A stretch of 64,000 nucleotides of DNA from Flavobacterium chryseum (GTDB taxonomy: Bacteria; Bacteroidota; Bacteroidia; Flavobacteriales; Flavobacteriaceae): NCBI RefSeq assembly GCF_004362015.1, contig NZ_SNWW01000005.1, forward strand, positions 354,075 through 418,074, given 5' to 3'. Under the pieces are notes generated by a model. That model saw only the letters and a program-made list of their open reading frames with translations. It had not been told where the DNA came from and did not search any database. The position numbers were made by a program, and so were the translations under genes. Positions 53,493 through 63,532 of this stretch are shown here, in pieces (the stretch's first letter is position 1; the number at the start of each line of letters is the position of its first letter).

Positions 53493-54533
53493 CTATACCA
53501 AACTAGGCTTTCTTAACAACTTTCCATTTTCGTTTTCTTTAAATTTTGGTATAAAAACGATTTCTTTTGGTCTTTCGTATTTATCTAAAACATCAAAAAA
53601 GTCAGTTGCAAAATCTTGTTTTTCGCCTTCAATAACTAAAATTAATTTTTCGCCTAAAATAGAATCCGGAATTCCTGTTACAAAAAACCGCGTATTGATT
53701 TTTCCCACCAGCTTAGCTTCTATTTGTTCCGGAATTAGTTTTACTCCACCACTGTTTATTACATTGTCTATTCTTCCCAAAAATATAAATTGATTTTCTC
53801 TTATTAAATCTACCAAATCATTGGTAATTATCGGCTCTTCAGAAATAGATGGAACGGTAATAACCAGACATCCACGATCATCAAGCGCAATTTTTACATT
53901 TGGCAGAACCGTAAAAACAGACTCTCCTACTCTTTTTGCAGCAATATGAGTTATGGTTTCCGTCATTCCATACGTTTCATAAACTTGGGTTTTTAATGGT
54001 AAAACTTTCTCTTCGAGAGTACTGTCCATTTTAGCTCCTCCAACAATTAGTTTCTTCACGTTTTTCAATTCCTCTATCGAGTTTTGAACTTGCAACGGAA
54101 CCATAGCAACAAAATCGTAGTGAGTTGTATTTAAAGCTAAAGGCTGTGTACTTGGCTCTACAATATCTAAATCAAGACCTAAAATTAAACTGCGAACCAA
54201 CATCATTTTACCGGCGATAAATTTTACCGGCAAACAAAGTAAAGCTTTATTTCCTGGCTCTAATTCAAAAAAATCTCCTGTAGCCAATGCAGATTGAATC
54301 ATGGCTTGTTTTTGAAGTTTTACTACTTTAGGAAGTCCGGTCGTTCCTGAAGTCCTCATTTCGATAAAATCTTTATTATCAAACCAATCCATCAAAAATT
54401 CTCCTATTGCCTTTTCGTTTCCATCGCCTTCTTTTACATAATCATAAGCCACTCCAAGCAATTGTTCTGCGCTTAAATGATAACCATTTACTTTAAAATA
54501 ATTATGAACATTTTTATGTGTTAGTTCTAACAT
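53493..54533 (-). CDS. menE: O-succinylbenzoate--CoA ligase-type AMP-forming enzyme
   Basis: Would activate o-succinylbenzoate for menaquinone synthesis. About 346 residues, shorter than E. coli MenE but typical for Bacteroidota. ANL motifs are MRTSGTTGLPKVVKLQ, VYETYGMTETITHIA, FLGRIDNVINSGGVKLIPEQIE and the final catalytic Lys in NGKLLRKPSL. The longer frame starts with TTG at 54539; ATG 54533, six bases after the upstream stop, is preferred. Other men genes are not in the window, so the substrate is inferred from family length and style. Confidence 0.8.
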   Translation of the reverse strand: MLELTHKNVHNYFKVNGYHLSAEQLLGVAYDYVKEGDGNEKAIGEFLMDWFDNKDFIEMRTSGTTGLPKVVKLQKQAMIQSALATGDFFELEPGNKALLCLPVKFIAGKMMLVRSLILGLDLDIVEPSTQPLALNTTHYDFVAMVPLQVQNSIEELKNVKKLIVGGAKMDSTLEEKVLPLKTQVYETYGMTETITHIAAKRVGESVFTVLPNVKIALDDRGCLVITVPSISEEPIITNDLVDLIRENQFIFLGRIDNVINSGGVKLIPEQIEAKLVGKINTRFFVTGIPDSILGEKLILVIEGEKQDFATDFFDVLDKYERPKEIVFIPKFKENENGKLLRKPSLV

Positions 54534-54539
54534 ATTCAA

Positions 54540-55472
54540 CTAATTTAATGTTTTAACAGTATTAATTTCTCCCGTTAATTTTTCTTTCCAATTTGTCCAA
54601 TTGTACTTTTTAGTAAAAATAAAAAGCAAAATAGGATAAATAACTACAACCGGTAAAATGACATCTAAACCTGCAGAAGGTTCAGACATATCTTTAAAAA
54701 TAGAATGCGTTTGAAAAACAGACCAATCTGAAGTAACTAACAGAGCTCCAGTAAGATTATTGGCGGCATGAAATCCTAAAGCAAGTTCCATTCCTTCATC
54801 CATAAGTGTTATAACACCTAAAAACAAACCTGTGCCAATATAATAAACCATAATAATATAGCCCATTTTGGCTACTTCAGGATTAAAAATATGCATACAT
54901 CCGAAAATAAGCGAAGTCATCATAAGCGGAAACCACCTATTATGAGCCAAATTCGCAAATCCCTGCATCAAATATCCTCTAAAAACATATTCTTCTGTAC
55001 TTGTTTGTATTGGTATTAAAACAGTCCCTAAAAGAGCTAAAATCAAAAAGGGAACTAATTTAAAATTCCACACAAAATTTTCTGGAGATCTCAAATAAAT
55101 GATAAAAAAACTAAGAACAGAAAAGGCAGACCATAAAAGGAAGGAAAAGAAAACACGATTCCAATCTGTTTTTTGTCGGGATGTTGTGATAGATAGAAAG
55201 GTTTGATTGTGCAGATATTTCACTACAAAATAAATGCCGGCAAGAGCAAAAGCAAAAGAGATCATAACCAGAAATAAAGTCATATTTGGCTCAAACATTT
55301 TCATCACGGCTGCGTTATCAGTAGGAAAAACTTCTTTGCCTTTAAAACTTTTATAAAGAACTGCAATAGAAAAAGGAATTTGACCAATAAACGATGCTAT
55401 AATTATAAGAACTGATCCGATAAGGTATTTCCAAAACTTATTTTCGGGTTTAATTCCTTGTTCTAAAAACAT
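54540..55472 (-). CDS. CPBP-family intramembrane (CAAX-like) protease
   Basis: 310 residues with about eight hydrophobic segments. The glutamate-protease motif is TSTEEYVFRGYLMQG. The second and third motifs are near LIFGCMHIFNPEV (His) and ALGFHAANNLTGAL (His, Asn). Members cut prenylated or other membrane substrates, or act in bacteriocin self-protection; the substrate here is unknown. It is followed after six bases by menE in the same direction, so they form an operon. Confidence 0.88.
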   Translation of the reverse strand: MFLEQGIKPENKFWKYLIGSVLIIIASFIGQIPFSIAVLYKSFKGKEVFPTDNAAVMKMFEPNMTLFLVMISFAFALAGIYFVVKYLHNQTFLSITTSRQKTDWNRVFFSFLLWSAFSVLSFFIIYLRSPENFVWNFKLVPFLILALLGTVLIPIQTSTEEYVFRGYLMQGFANLAHNRWFPLMMTSLIFGCMHIFNPEVAKMGYIIMVYYIGTGLFLGVITLMDEGMELALGFHAANNLTGALLVTSDWSVFQTHSIFKDMSEPSAGLDVILPVVVIYPILLFIFTKKYNWTNWKEKLTGEINTVKTLN

Positions 55473-55629
55473 ATGTTAAAAAATTTAAATAATGAGAAAT
55501 AATATCTTTTAAAGTTAGAATTTATTTTCTTTTAAAAGATATTTGATTAATAAGTAAATCTTATTTTTGGTCTTGCTAAAATACCTAATTTTTACTTTAA
55601 CTGCCTTATAAGACATTAAAAATAACAAA

Positions 55630-55974
55630 ATGATACAAATTTACCATAATCCACGTTGCGGAAAATCAAGAAATTGTCTGGCTTTTATTGATAAGTCTAA
55701 ACAGGAATACGAAATCATTCCGTACTTAACAGAGACGCCTTCTTTTGATGAATTAAAAGCTTTACTTCAAAAATTAGAATTACAACCAATTGAATTAGTT
55801 AGAACTAAAGAAAAAGTTTGGATTGAAAATTTTAAAGAAAAAACAATGAGCGAAGATGAAATTATTACAGCCATGATTGAGAATCCGATTTTAATAGAAC
55901 GCCCGATTGTTGTAAAAGACGGAAAAGCAATTATTGGCAGAGATCTAGATCGTGTTGCTTCTTTTTTAGACTGA
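55630..55974 (+). CDS. arsC: ArsC-family arsenate reductase (glutaredoxin type)
   Basis: 114 residues with the thioredoxin-like fold. Cys10 lies in YHNPRCGKSRN, and the conserved arginines appear in ELVRTKE and in NPILIERPIVV. Reduces arsenate with glutathione or thioredoxin-type donors; related Spx/YffB proteins share the fold, so the function is likely but not certain. No other ars genes are near. Single gene. Confidence 0.88.
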   Translation: MIQIYHNPRCGKSRNCLAFIDKSKQEYEIIPYLTETPSFDELKALLQKLELQPIELVRTKEKVWIENFKEKTMSEDEIITAMIENPILIERPIVVKDGKAIIGRDLDRVASFLD

Positions 55975-56028
55975 TTATAAAGAAACAGATTAACATTTTT
56001 TTGTGATTTCTCCCATTAAACCAAAAGC

Positions 56029-56036
56029 TACATTTG
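56029..56036 (+). promoter_or_regulatory. -7 element of the receptor gene
   Basis: TACATTTG, an exact match. It overlaps a TTG (56034) that opens the longest frame, so the true start is ATG 56070. Confidence 0.5.
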
Positions 56037-56069
56037 CGGTCTAAAAGGAAAAAGAAACCAGAAATTAAA

Positions 56070-58577
56070 ATGAAAAAAATTAAATTGGCTCTATTACTTG
56101 TATTGTTTTTTACAAGTTTTTACAATTACGCACAACAACCGCCCGCTGGTAACAAAGTAAAAGTTACCGGAAAAGTTTTCGAAAAAGTAAGCAAACAACC
56201 TCTTGAATATGCTACAATTTCGATTACAGCACCAAATGACACTAAAGTTATTTCTGGTGGAATAACAAATCCTAAAGGAGAATTTGAAGTTGCCGTAGCA
56301 CCGGGAACTTATGATATAAAAATTGAATTTATTTCGTTTAAAGCAACAGAAATAAAACAAAAAAGTGTGCTGGAGAATACCAATTTAGGTGATATTAACC
56401 TATCTGAAGATGCGGCACAACTTAACGAAGTTGTCGTTCGTGCTGAAAAATCTACTGTAGAAATAAAACTCGACAAAAAAGTATACAATGTTGGTCAGGA
56501 TATGATGGTAAAAGGCGGAACTGTTAGTGACGTTTTAGACAATGTACCATCGGTTTCTGTTGATACTGAAGGAAATGTGAGTTTAAGAGGAAGTGATAAT
56601 ATCCGAATTTTAATTGACGGAAGGCCTTCAACCGCGATTAACGTTGCCGAAGCTTTACGTCAGCTTCCGGCAGATGCTATTGATAAAGTTGAAGTTATTA
56701 CGAATCCTTCAGCGCGTTATGATGCAGAAGGTGGGTCGGGTTTGATTAATATTATTTTGAAAAAAGGTAAAAATCAAGGGTTTAACGGAACTTTTATTGC
56801 TTCTACAGGTCTTCCTGAAACTTACGGATTAAGCGCCAATTTAAATTATAAAACTGAAAAGTTAAACTATTTTACAACTGCAGGTTATAATTACAGAACT
56901 AACGAAGGTGGCGGTGAAACCAACACTGAATATTTAAATGCCAACGGAACTCCAAAAGGTTATTTAGATGAAGATCGTGATACCAAAAGAACAAGAGATG
57001 GTTTTAACGGGAGAGCCGGTGTAGAATGGACATTAACACCAACTACTTTCTGGACAAATGCTATCAATTATCAAAAAAATACGGGAGAAGACACAGATTT
57101 AATCAATTATAATAATTTTGATGCTGCCCATGCTTTTACAGGATCTTCATTCCGATTGAATAATGCAGATACGGGAAGTGAAAATGTAGAATATACTTCA
57201 AACTTAATTAAAAACTTCAACGATAAAGGTCATAAACTTACCGCTGATTTATCTATTTCAAGAAATACAGATGATAGTAATAGTATTATTACAGCGTCTC
57301 CAAATTTCAACACTACATTAAACGATCAGGTTCAAAAACAAGTTTTATTACAAGCTGATTATGTTTTGCCGTTAGGTGAAGCAAGTCAGTTTGAAGCCGG
57401 ATATAAGGGAAGTTTTGGAGATTTAAACAATGAATATTTTGTTACGAATAATCAGGGTGCAATAGATACTGATTTATCTAACACTTTAGAATACAAAGAA
57501 AACATCAACGCGATCTATACACAGTATGGCTTTAAGGTAAACAAATTCTCTTACTTATTTGGTTTGCGTTGGGAAGACACTAATATTCAGGTAAACTTAT
57601 TAGATACCAATGATTTTAATACAAAAAAGTATAACAATTTGTTTCCAAGTGCTTTTATCAGTTATGAAATTTCAGATCAAAGCAACTTCACAGCAAGTTA
57701 CAGCAAACGTTTATCAAGACCACGAGGTCGTTTCATGAACCCGGCAGTAAACTATTCAAGTAATGTAAATATCTTTCAGGGAAATCCGGATTTAGATCCA
57801 TCTCTAACAGATAAATATGATATTGGATATATCAAACGTTGGGACAAGGTAACTTTTAATACTTCAGCCTATTTTGAAGATACAAAGGATGTTTTTAGTT
57901 TTGTAAGATCTCCTACGGGCGATGTTGTAACTCCAGATGGTGAGGTCGTAACTCCTGCTCCGGGTGAAACAGTCGATGGTATTCCGGTTATTAAAAGCAG
58001 ACCAATTAATTTAGGAAAAGAGCAAAAATATGGTTTCGAATTTACGTTAAATTACACGCCATTTAAATGGTGGAGATTAAACAGTAATTTCAATTTATAC
58101 AATGTAAAAACAACAGGAGAAAACTCTTATACAGACACTAAGGGGAATTTAATTGTTCAAAATCTGGATAATGAGGCTAATACCTGGTCTGCCAGAATTA
58201 GTTCTAAAGTAACTTTACCATACAAAATAGACTGGCAATTAAGCGGTAATTACAATGGCGAACAAAAAACAGCACAAGGTAAAAACTTAGGTCAATTTGG
58301 ATTGAACACTTCTTTTAGTAAAGATGTAATGAAAGATAAAGGTACAATTGCTTTTAATATTAGTGATATTTTCAACTCAAGAATCATGAGATCTTACACT
58401 TATCTTCAAAATGACACAACTCTTGAGAGCCAGACATCTTATAGCGAAATGCAGTTCCGTAAACGTCAGTTTAATTTATCGTTTACCTATCGTTTTAACA
58501 AAGCTAAAAATGAAAGAGAAAAAAATCCTGCTCAGAAAGAAGGAGGAAATGACGGCGGTGGAGATTTTCCTGGATAA
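56070..58577 (+). CDS. TonB-dependent receptor-like outer-membrane protein
   Basis: 835 residues from ATG 56070. Signal peptide (ending FYNYAQ), a carboxypeptidase-regulatory-like domain (VTGKVFEKVSKQPLEYATISI, about 25-110), a plug domain (VSDVLDNVPSVSVDTEGNVSLRGSDNIRILIDGRPS) and a long beta-barrel ending in an aromatic-rich strand (QFNLSFTYRFN). It belongs to the Bacteroidota outer-membrane beta-barrel (CarboxypepD_reg/OMP_b-brl_3) group. The tail after the barrel is short and Gly/Lys-rich. No SusD partner is adjacent, so the ligand is unknown. Confidence 0.92.
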   Translation: MKKIKLALLLVLFFTSFYNYAQQPPAGNKVKVTGKVFEKVSKQPLEYATISITAPNDTKVISGGITNPKGEFEVAVAPGTYDIKIEFISFKATEIKQKSVLENTNLGDINLSEDAAQLNEVVVRAEKSTVEIKLDKKVYNVGQDMMVKGGTVSDVLDNVPSVSVDTEGNVSLRGSDNIRILIDGRPSTAINVAEALRQLPADAIDKVEVITNPSARYDAEGGSGLINIILKKGKNQGFNGTFIASTGLPETYGLSANLNYKTEKLNYFTTAGYNYRTNEGGGETNTEYLNANGTPKGYLDEDRDTKRTRDGFNGRAGVEWTLTPTTFWTNAINYQKNTGEDTDLINYNNFDAAHAFTGSSFRLNNADTGSENVEYTSNLIKNFNDKGHKLTADLSISRNTDDSNSIITASPNFNTTLNDQVQKQVLLQADYVLPLGEASQFEAGYKGSFGDLNNEYFVTNNQGAIDTDLSNTLEYKENINAIYTQYGFKVNKFSYLFGLRWEDTNIQVNLLDTNDFNTKKYNNLFPSAFISYEISDQSNFTASYSKRLSRPRGRFMNPAVNYSSNVNIFQGNPDLDPSLTDKYDIGYIKRWDKVTFNTSAYFEDTKDVFSFVRSPTGDVVTPDGEVVTPAPGETVDGIPVIKSRPINLGKEQKYGFEFTLNYTPFKWWRLNSNFNLYNVKTTGENSYTDTKGNLIVQNLDNEANTWSARISSKVTLPYKIDWQLSGNYNGEQKTAQGKNLGQFGLNTSFSKDVMKDKGTIAFNISDIFNSRIMRSYTYLQNDTTLESQTSYSEMQFRKRQFNLSFTYRFNKAKNEREKNPAQKEGGNDGGGDFPG

Positions 58578-58599
58578 TATAGTTTAAAATTCAAAGCAA

Positions 58600-58670
58600 A
58601 AATTCCAGATTCCAATTAGTCAGACTTAATAATTAAGTTTTATAAAATTGGAATTTGGAATTTTTTTATT
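58600..58670 (+). terminator. Hairpin terminator after the receptor gene
   Basis: Arms 58600-58617 and 58646-58663 pair at 17 of 18 positions, followed by a T-run. Similar in sequence to the hairpin at 53200. Confidence 0.75.
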
Positions 58671-58687
58671 GGATTTATTTTTTTGCC

Positions 58688-58724
58688 ATAAAAAAAAGGA
58701 CTCGTATAAACGGGTCCTTTTTTA
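58688..58724. terminator. Bidirectional terminator
   Basis: AAAGGACTCG/CGGGTCCTTT (one G-T pair) flanked by A and T runs lies between the receptor gene and the convergent small membrane protein gene. Confidence 0.8.
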
Positions 58725-58740
58725 TGAAATCAATTTAAAA

Positions 58741-58911
58741 TTAAATTGATTGTTGTTGTCTTTTTTTAGCTCTTTTCTCTTTGAACATTTCCCAGCTTGC
58801 TCCCGTAACCCAATAAGATACGAAACCAACTAAGAAAAACATCAACCAAAACCCTATAGTTAGTATGGTCAAGAAAAGTAAAAAACCTAAGTACTGTGAA
58901 AATTCAAACAT
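58741..58911 (-). CDS. Small membrane protein, unknown
   Basis: About 56 residues from ATG 58911: one or two hydrophobic segments (YLGFLLFLTILTIGFWLMFFLVGFV, written across a near break) and a basic tail KEKRAKKRQQQ. The longer frame to 58941 begins inside the promoter (TTG 58969-58967, TACATTTG 58946-58939), so it is not used. Function unknown. Confidence 0.7.
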   Translation of the reverse strand: MFEFSQYLGFLLFLTILTIGFWLMFFLVGFVSYWVTGASWEMFKEKRAKKRQQQSI

Positions 58912-58938
58912 GTTTTCCGGAATTTTTGAATGTAATGA

Positions 58939-58969
58939 CAAATGTATGTTATATATTTTTCGTTAGCAA
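58939..58969 (-). promoter_or_regulatory. Promoter of the small membrane protein gene
   Basis: TTG, a 20-base spacer and TACATTTG on the minus strand, a full consensus match. Confidence 0.6.
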
Positions 58970-59089
58970 TAAAATCCAAATCAATTTTTATAAAATCACA
59001 ATTATCCGTATATTTAAACTCATTTTAAATAAGGATTTTTTCAGATAAATATTTAACTGTCTTAAACAAGAAGAATATGAGTGTTTTTA

Positions 59090-59171
59090 GGAGCTATTTC
59101 CTGATGTCCACTATATCTTTTATGGTGAACCCCACCATAAAAGGATGCCGTTTCCATCAGGGCTAGGGCAA
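59090..59171. repeat. Dispersed hairpin element GGAGCTATTTCC...GGGCTAGGGCA
   Basis: Perfect inner arms CTTTTATGGTG (59117-59127) and CACCATAAAAG (59133-59143). Outer arms CCTGATG (59100-59106) and CATCAGG (59155-59161). The flanks GGAGCTATTTCC and GGGCTAGGGCA match a repeat I know from many Flavobacterium intergenic regions. No gene is seen in the 58942-59309 gap. Confidence 0.7.
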
Positions 59172-59309
59172 TCGTTTTCAAAAGAAATTTTAAACATTAA
59201 AATAAAAATCCGTTTTGATCAGCGTTTTTTACGAAGTAAATCAGCATCATCCGCGTTCCATTTACAACTACAGAATACATTTTACATATAACTTTTTACA
59301 AATAAAAAA

Positions 59310-60695
59310 ATGAAATACAGAATAGAAAAAGACACAATGGGCGAAGTTCAGGTTCCGGCAGATAAATATTGGGGAGCACAAACAGAGCGTTCAAGAAACA
59401 ATTTCAAAATCGGACCGTCAGCATCAATGCCACAGGAAATCATTGAAGGTTTTGCTTATCTTAAAAAAGCAGCCGCTTATGCCAATGCCGATTTAGGCGT
59501 TTTACCTGCCGAAAAAAGAGATGCTATTGCAGCAGTTTGCGATGAAATTTTGGCCGGAGAATTAAAAGATGAATTTCCGTTAGTGATTTGGCAAACCGGT
59601 TCAGGAACGCAAAGCAACATGAACGTTAATGAAGTTATTGCTAATCGCGCACAAGTTTTAAAAGGATTCGAAATTGGCGAAGGCGAACCATTTATTAAAG
59701 CTAATGATGATGTCAATAAATCGCAATCCTCAAATGACACCTTCCCGACTGCGATGCACATTGCAGCTTATAAAGTTGTGATTGAAACTACCATTCCTGG
59801 AGTCGAAAAATTACAGGCAACTTTAGCCGCAAAAGCAGCAGAATTTAAAGACGTTGTAAAAATTGGCCGTACACATCTTATGGATGCAACGCCACTAACT
59901 TTAGGACAGGAAATTTCAGGTTATGCCGCACAATTAGCTTACGGATTAAAAGCACTTAAAAACACTTTAGCGCACTTATCTGAAATCGCTTTGGGCGGAA
60001 CCGCAGTAGGAACCGGATTAAATACTCCAAAAGGTTACGACGTAAAAGTGGCTGAATATATTGCACAATTCACCAATCATCCATTTGTAACTGCTGAAAA
60101 CAAGTTTGAAGCTTTGGCTGCGCACGATGCAATTGTTGAAACTCACGGTGCTTTAAAACAATTAGCAGTTTCCTTAAATAAAATTGCCAACGATATTAGA
60201 ATGTTAGCTTCTGGCCCACGTTCCGGAATTGGCGAAATTCATATTCCTGAAAATGAACCGGGATCTTCTATTATGCCCGGAAAAGTAAATCCAACTCAAT
60301 GTGAAGCGCTTACAATGGTTTGCGCACAAGTTATTGGGAATGATATGGCGATTGCTGTTGGCGGAATGCAGGGACATTATGAATTGAACGTTTTTAAACC
60401 TGTAATGGCAGCCAACTTCCTACAATCGGCACGTTTATTGGGCGATGCCTGCGTTTCATTTGATGAACATTGCGCTCAGGGAATCGAACCAAATTATAAA
60501 CGTATCAAAGAATTAGTAGATAATTCGTTAATGTTAGTTACCGCCTTAAACACAAAAATCGGATATTACAAAGCTGCGGAAATTGCACAAACAGCCCACA
60601 AAAACGGAACTACGCTAAAAGACGAAGCCGTTCGTTTAGGTTACGTAACTCCTGAAGATTTTGATGCCTGGGTAAAACCGGAAGAAATGGTTTGA
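59310..60695 (+). CDS. fumC: Class II fumarate hydratase
   Basis: Interconverts fumarate and malate in the TCA cycle. 461 residues, the usual length. It opens [28 protein letters not shown]. Substrate-site motifs include [30 protein letters not shown] and [16 protein letters not shown], and the superfamily signature [13 protein letters not shown] is near residue 317. Single gene with a strong terminator. Confidence 0.97.
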   Translation: MKYRIEKDTMGEVQVPADKYWGAQTERSRNNFKIGPSASMPQEIIEGFAYLKKAAAYANADLGVLPAEKRDAIAAVCDEILAGELKDEFPLVIWQTGSGTQSNMNVNEVIANRAQVLKGFEIGEGEPFIKANDDVNKSQSSNDTFPTAMHIAAYKVVIETTIPGVEKLQATLAAKAAEFKDVVKIGRTHLMDATPLTLGQEISGYAAQLAYGLKALKNTLAHLSEIALGGTAVGTGLNTPKGYDVKVAEYIAQFTNHPFVTAENKFEALAAHDAIVETHGALKQLAVSLNKIANDIRMLASGPRSGIGEIHIPENEPGSSIMPGKVNPTQCEALTMVCAQVIGNDMAIAVGGMQGHYELNVFKPVMAANFLQSARLLGDACVSFDEHCAQGIEPNYKRIKELVDNSLMLVTALNTKIGYYKAAEIAQTAHKNGTTLKDEAVRLGYVTPEDFDAWVKPEEMV

Positions 60696-60742
60696 TCTAA
60701 TTGTTAATTATAAATTATTAATTGTTTTTAGTACTGCTTCAT

Positions 60743-60780
60743 AAAAAAAGCGCTTCTTAATTTAAGAAAGCGCTTTTTTT
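60743..60780. terminator. Bidirectional terminator
   Basis: AAAAAAGCGCTT-CTTAA/TTTAAG-AAAGCGCTTTTTT forms a long stem between convergent fumC and the AlaDH-like gene. AATTGTTAATTATAA-type arms lie further out on both sides (60705-60725 and 60788-60812). Confidence 0.85.
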
Positions 60781-60817
60781 AATTAACAACTAACAATTTA
60801 TAATTAACAATTAATAA

Positions 60818-62020
60818 TTACTTTCCGTCAACGTAGTCTTGCAAATAACTAAATCTTGGCGTTAACTTTCCTTTTTCGGTTATTTTGGCTCTTTGTAGGA
60901 TTCCGTCTTTATCTCCGTTAAAAAAGGCTGGAATTACGTGTTCCATAAATTGTTCTCCAAAACCTTCGCTAGCATCTTTTGGGATTTCACAAGGCAAATT
61001 ATCAACAGCCATTACGACAACCGCCGCAGGATGAAAAACATCTACTTCTTTATCTTCTAAAGGAAAATAGCCATATAAAGGTTCCGCAATTGTTGATGAC
61101 CTCAAAGTACTGGCAATTGGTCCGCCTACATCACATGAAATATCTGCGACAACTTTCAATTTGCAATCGCTGGCGTTTAACATTTCTCTTGTCAAAATCA
61201 TTGGAGCACCACTTGCATGAAAGTGACCTGCAAAATAAACATCCGAAACCTTTGTAAATTTTTCAAAATCAGAAACATATTCTTGAGGATGATTTACAAA
61301 ATCATTAAAATCAAGAACCTGTCCGTCAATTCTTTTGTTATAATCCAAAACATCCAGCTGTACATAAACAGCCTGTGTATATTTTTTATTTAAATAATTA
61401 TCTACCGTAATTTCTTTTATTTTAATGGCATCTAAAATTTCTTTTGCTCCGCTTCCTACTTTTCCGGTTCCGGTTACAACAAATTTTAAAGCTGGCATTG
61501 TTATACGTTTCAATTGCATAATCAGAGCCTCTTTTCCATCTAAAGTTTCTGCTTTTGGCAATTTAAATAACTCAAATTTAATTCCGAAAGCGCGAATTCC
61601 GTTATAAACCCCAACCATTCCGGCATATTTTCCAAAACCAATTAATCTTCGATTTTCTGCATCAACAATAGTTTCATGATCGTACAAATCGATATTTTTC
61701 TCTAAAATAGCTTTTAGTAATTTTCTATTATAAGGCTGCTTCTTTATAGTATGTGAAAAAAAGAAATATGATTTATTTGGAATTAAATTTTCAACAGGAA
61801 CTTCTTTTACTCCAAATAAAACATCGCAATCCGAAACGTCATCTGTAATAGTTATCCCCAAACTTTTATATTGAATGTCAGAAAAAATTCTAATATCTGA
61901 GCTTTCTACCTCAATGATGGCGTCAGGAAAGCGTTCTTTTAGTTTTACAAGTTCAGTTGGTGCAAATACCACACGTCTGTCTGGTGGGTTTTTTCTTTCT
62001 TTTATAATTCCAAATTTCAT
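60818..62020 (-). CDS. NAD(P)-dependent dehydrogenase of the alanine dehydrogenase/saccharopine dehydrogenase superfamily
   Basis: 400 residues. The N-terminal AlaDH/PNT-type domain (MKFGIIKERKNPPDRRVVFAPTELVKLKERFP) carries the substrate-site RR and SHTIKKQ motifs. The Rossmann domain has VVTGTGKVGSGAKEIL, and the C-terminal part contains ADISCDVGGPIASTLRSSTI. It resembles the Lys1-like lysine-forming saccharopine dehydrogenase layout more than bacterial alanine dehydrogenase, but the reaction cannot be fixed from sequence alone. Single gene. Confidence 0.8.
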   Translation of the reverse strand: MKFGIIKERKNPPDRRVVFAPTELVKLKERFPDAIIEVESSDIRIFSDIQYKSLGITITDDVSDCDVLFGVKEVPVENLIPNKSYFFFSHTIKKQPYNRKLLKAILEKNIDLYDHETIVDAENRRLIGFGKYAGMVGVYNGIRAFGIKFELFKLPKAETLDGKEALIMQLKRITMPALKFVVTGTGKVGSGAKEILDAIKIKEITVDNYLNKKYTQAVYVQLDVLDYNKRIDGQVLDFNDFVNHPQEYVSDFEKFTKVSDVYFAGHFHASGAPMILTREMLNASDCKLKVVADISCDVGGPIASTLRSSTIAEPLYGYFPLEDKEVDVFHPAAVVVMAVDNLPCEIPKDASEGFGEQFMEHVIPAFFNGDKDGILQRAKITEKGKLTPRFSYLQDYVDGK

Positions 62021-62239
62021 TTATTGCTGAATAAGATAAAGATTAATATAACTTTTTGAATTCAATTTGTTTCAAATATAACAAAATTAGTTAAATTTTT
62101 GTTGGGATTTTTCAATTTCAAACATTTTTATAACGTTAAATACTGACGTACAATCAAGTAACAAAAAAAGAAGTTAAGATTATGTTAAAAAATACTTTTC
62201 CAGAGATCGAAAAGCCGAAAACATAAATATTGAATTCTA

Positions 62240-62247
62240 TATATTTG
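62240..62247 (+). promoter_or_regulatory. -7 element of the serine hydrolase gene
   Basis: TATATTTG, an exact match, 9 bases before the first ATG at 62257. ATG 62263 is an alternative start with a more normal leader. Confidence 0.5.
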
Positions 62248-62256
62248 TTTTAAAGA

Positions 62257-63465
62257 ATGATGAAAATGAGCTTCCTTAAAAAAACAAATATACCACAAAT
62301 ACTTTTCCTAATTTTAGTTTTAGGTTCATGTGGAAAAGATAATAAAGCAACAAAAAAAGAAACAGTAGCGGTACAAGAAGATACGCTACCTAAAATGAAG
62401 CCATTAGGTCCTGAAAAAAAAATATCACAAGCCTATATAAATTCGGTTACGGGCAGAATAAATCATTTTTATACTAAAAACTGGCCTAACAACAGTATGA
62501 ACGGAAGTTTTTTGGTCGCAAGAAACGGACAGATTATTTTTGAAAGATATAATGGTTATGCCAACAAAAATGAAGGCACAAAAATAACCGCAGAAACGTC
62601 TGTACAAATTGCATCTGTAAGTAAGGTTTTGACTGCTACAGCAGTATTAAAACTTGTTAATGCGGGTAAAATAGACTTGGATCAGAAAGTGAATACGATT
62701 TTAAAAACGTTTCCTTATGAAGCCTGCACGATCAGAATGCTTTTATCTCATAGAACCGGAATGCGAAATTATGCTTATTTCACCGATCACGATAAATCAG
62801 TTTGGGACAGGCACAATCAGTTAACCAATAAAGATATTTTAGACATCTTAGCTACAAAAGATATTGGTTTAGAATCAACTCCCGGAACACGTTTCAGTTA
62901 TTGTAATACCAATTATGCAATGCTGGCACTGATCATTGAAAAAATCACAGGATTAAAATATAAAGAGGCAATGAGCCAAATGATTTTTAAACCATTGGGA
63001 ATGACGCACACTTATGTTTTTGATGATGATAAAGACAGAAAAAATATAGTACCTTCTTATAAAGGAAACAATGCAGAAATTGGTTTTGATTATCTGGATA
63101 ATGTTTATGGAGATAAAAATATTTTTTCAACCGTAAGAGATCTTTTAAAATTCGACAGAGCCAGAAATTCACCTGATTTTTTAAAACCTGAATTGCTAAA
63201 ACAAGTTTATACCGGTTATAGTAATGAACGTAAAGGCACGAAAAATTATGGTTTAGGAATTCGAATGATCAATTGGGATACTGGTCAAAATTTTTACTTT
63301 CATAACGGTTGGTGGCACGGAAATACCTCATCTTATATTCCGTTGATGAAAGAACATGTTACTATTATTGCTTTATCAAATAAGATGACAAGAAAAACGT
63401 ATGCAGTTCGAAAATTGGCTCCAATTTTTGGCGATTATCCGTTTGTTTTTAAAGATGACGAATAG
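62257..63465 (+). CDS. Serine hydrolase of the class C beta-lactamase/PBP4* family (lipoprotein)
   Basis: 402 residues. The lipoprotein signal ends at LGSC near residue 25. The catalytic SVSK motif (Ser120, Lys123) sits in QIASVSKVLTATAV. The second motif is Tyr215-Cys-Asn217 in FSYCNTNYAML and the third is H349-N-G in FHNGWWHG. All three are intact, so it is an active-looking periplasmic serine peptidase or esterase; true beta-lactam resistance is not implied. Single gene upstream of tmRNA. Confidence 0.9.
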   Translation: MMKMSFLKKTNIPQILFLILVLGSCGKDNKATKKETVAVQEDTLPKMKPLGPEKKISQAYINSVTGRINHFYTKNWPNNSMNGSFLVARNGQIIFERYNGYANKNEGTKITAETSVQIASVSKVLTATAVLKLVNAGKIDLDQKVNTILKTFPYEACTIRMLLSHRTGMRNYAYFTDHDKSVWDRHNQLTNKDILDILATKDIGLESTPGTRFSYCNTNYAMLALIIEKITGLKYKEAMSQMIFKPLGMTHTYVFDDDKDRKNIVPSYKGNNAEIGFDYLDNVYGDKNIFSTVRDLLKFDRARNSPDFLKPELLKQVYTGYSNERKGTKNYGLGIRMINWDTGQNFYFHNGWWHGNTSSYIPLMKEHVTIIALSNKMTRKTYAVRKLAPIFGDYPFVFKDDE

Positions 63466-63511
63466 AATAATTTTTCTTAAAAATTTATTACGAAACTAAC
63501 TTCAAATAGTA

Positions 63512-63519
63512 TAAATTTG
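63512..63519 (+). promoter_or_regulatory. -7 element of ssrA
   Basis: TAAATTTG, an exact consensus match 13 bases before the mature 5' end. Confidence 0.6.
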
Positions 63520-63532
63520 CAAACTCATTTTT

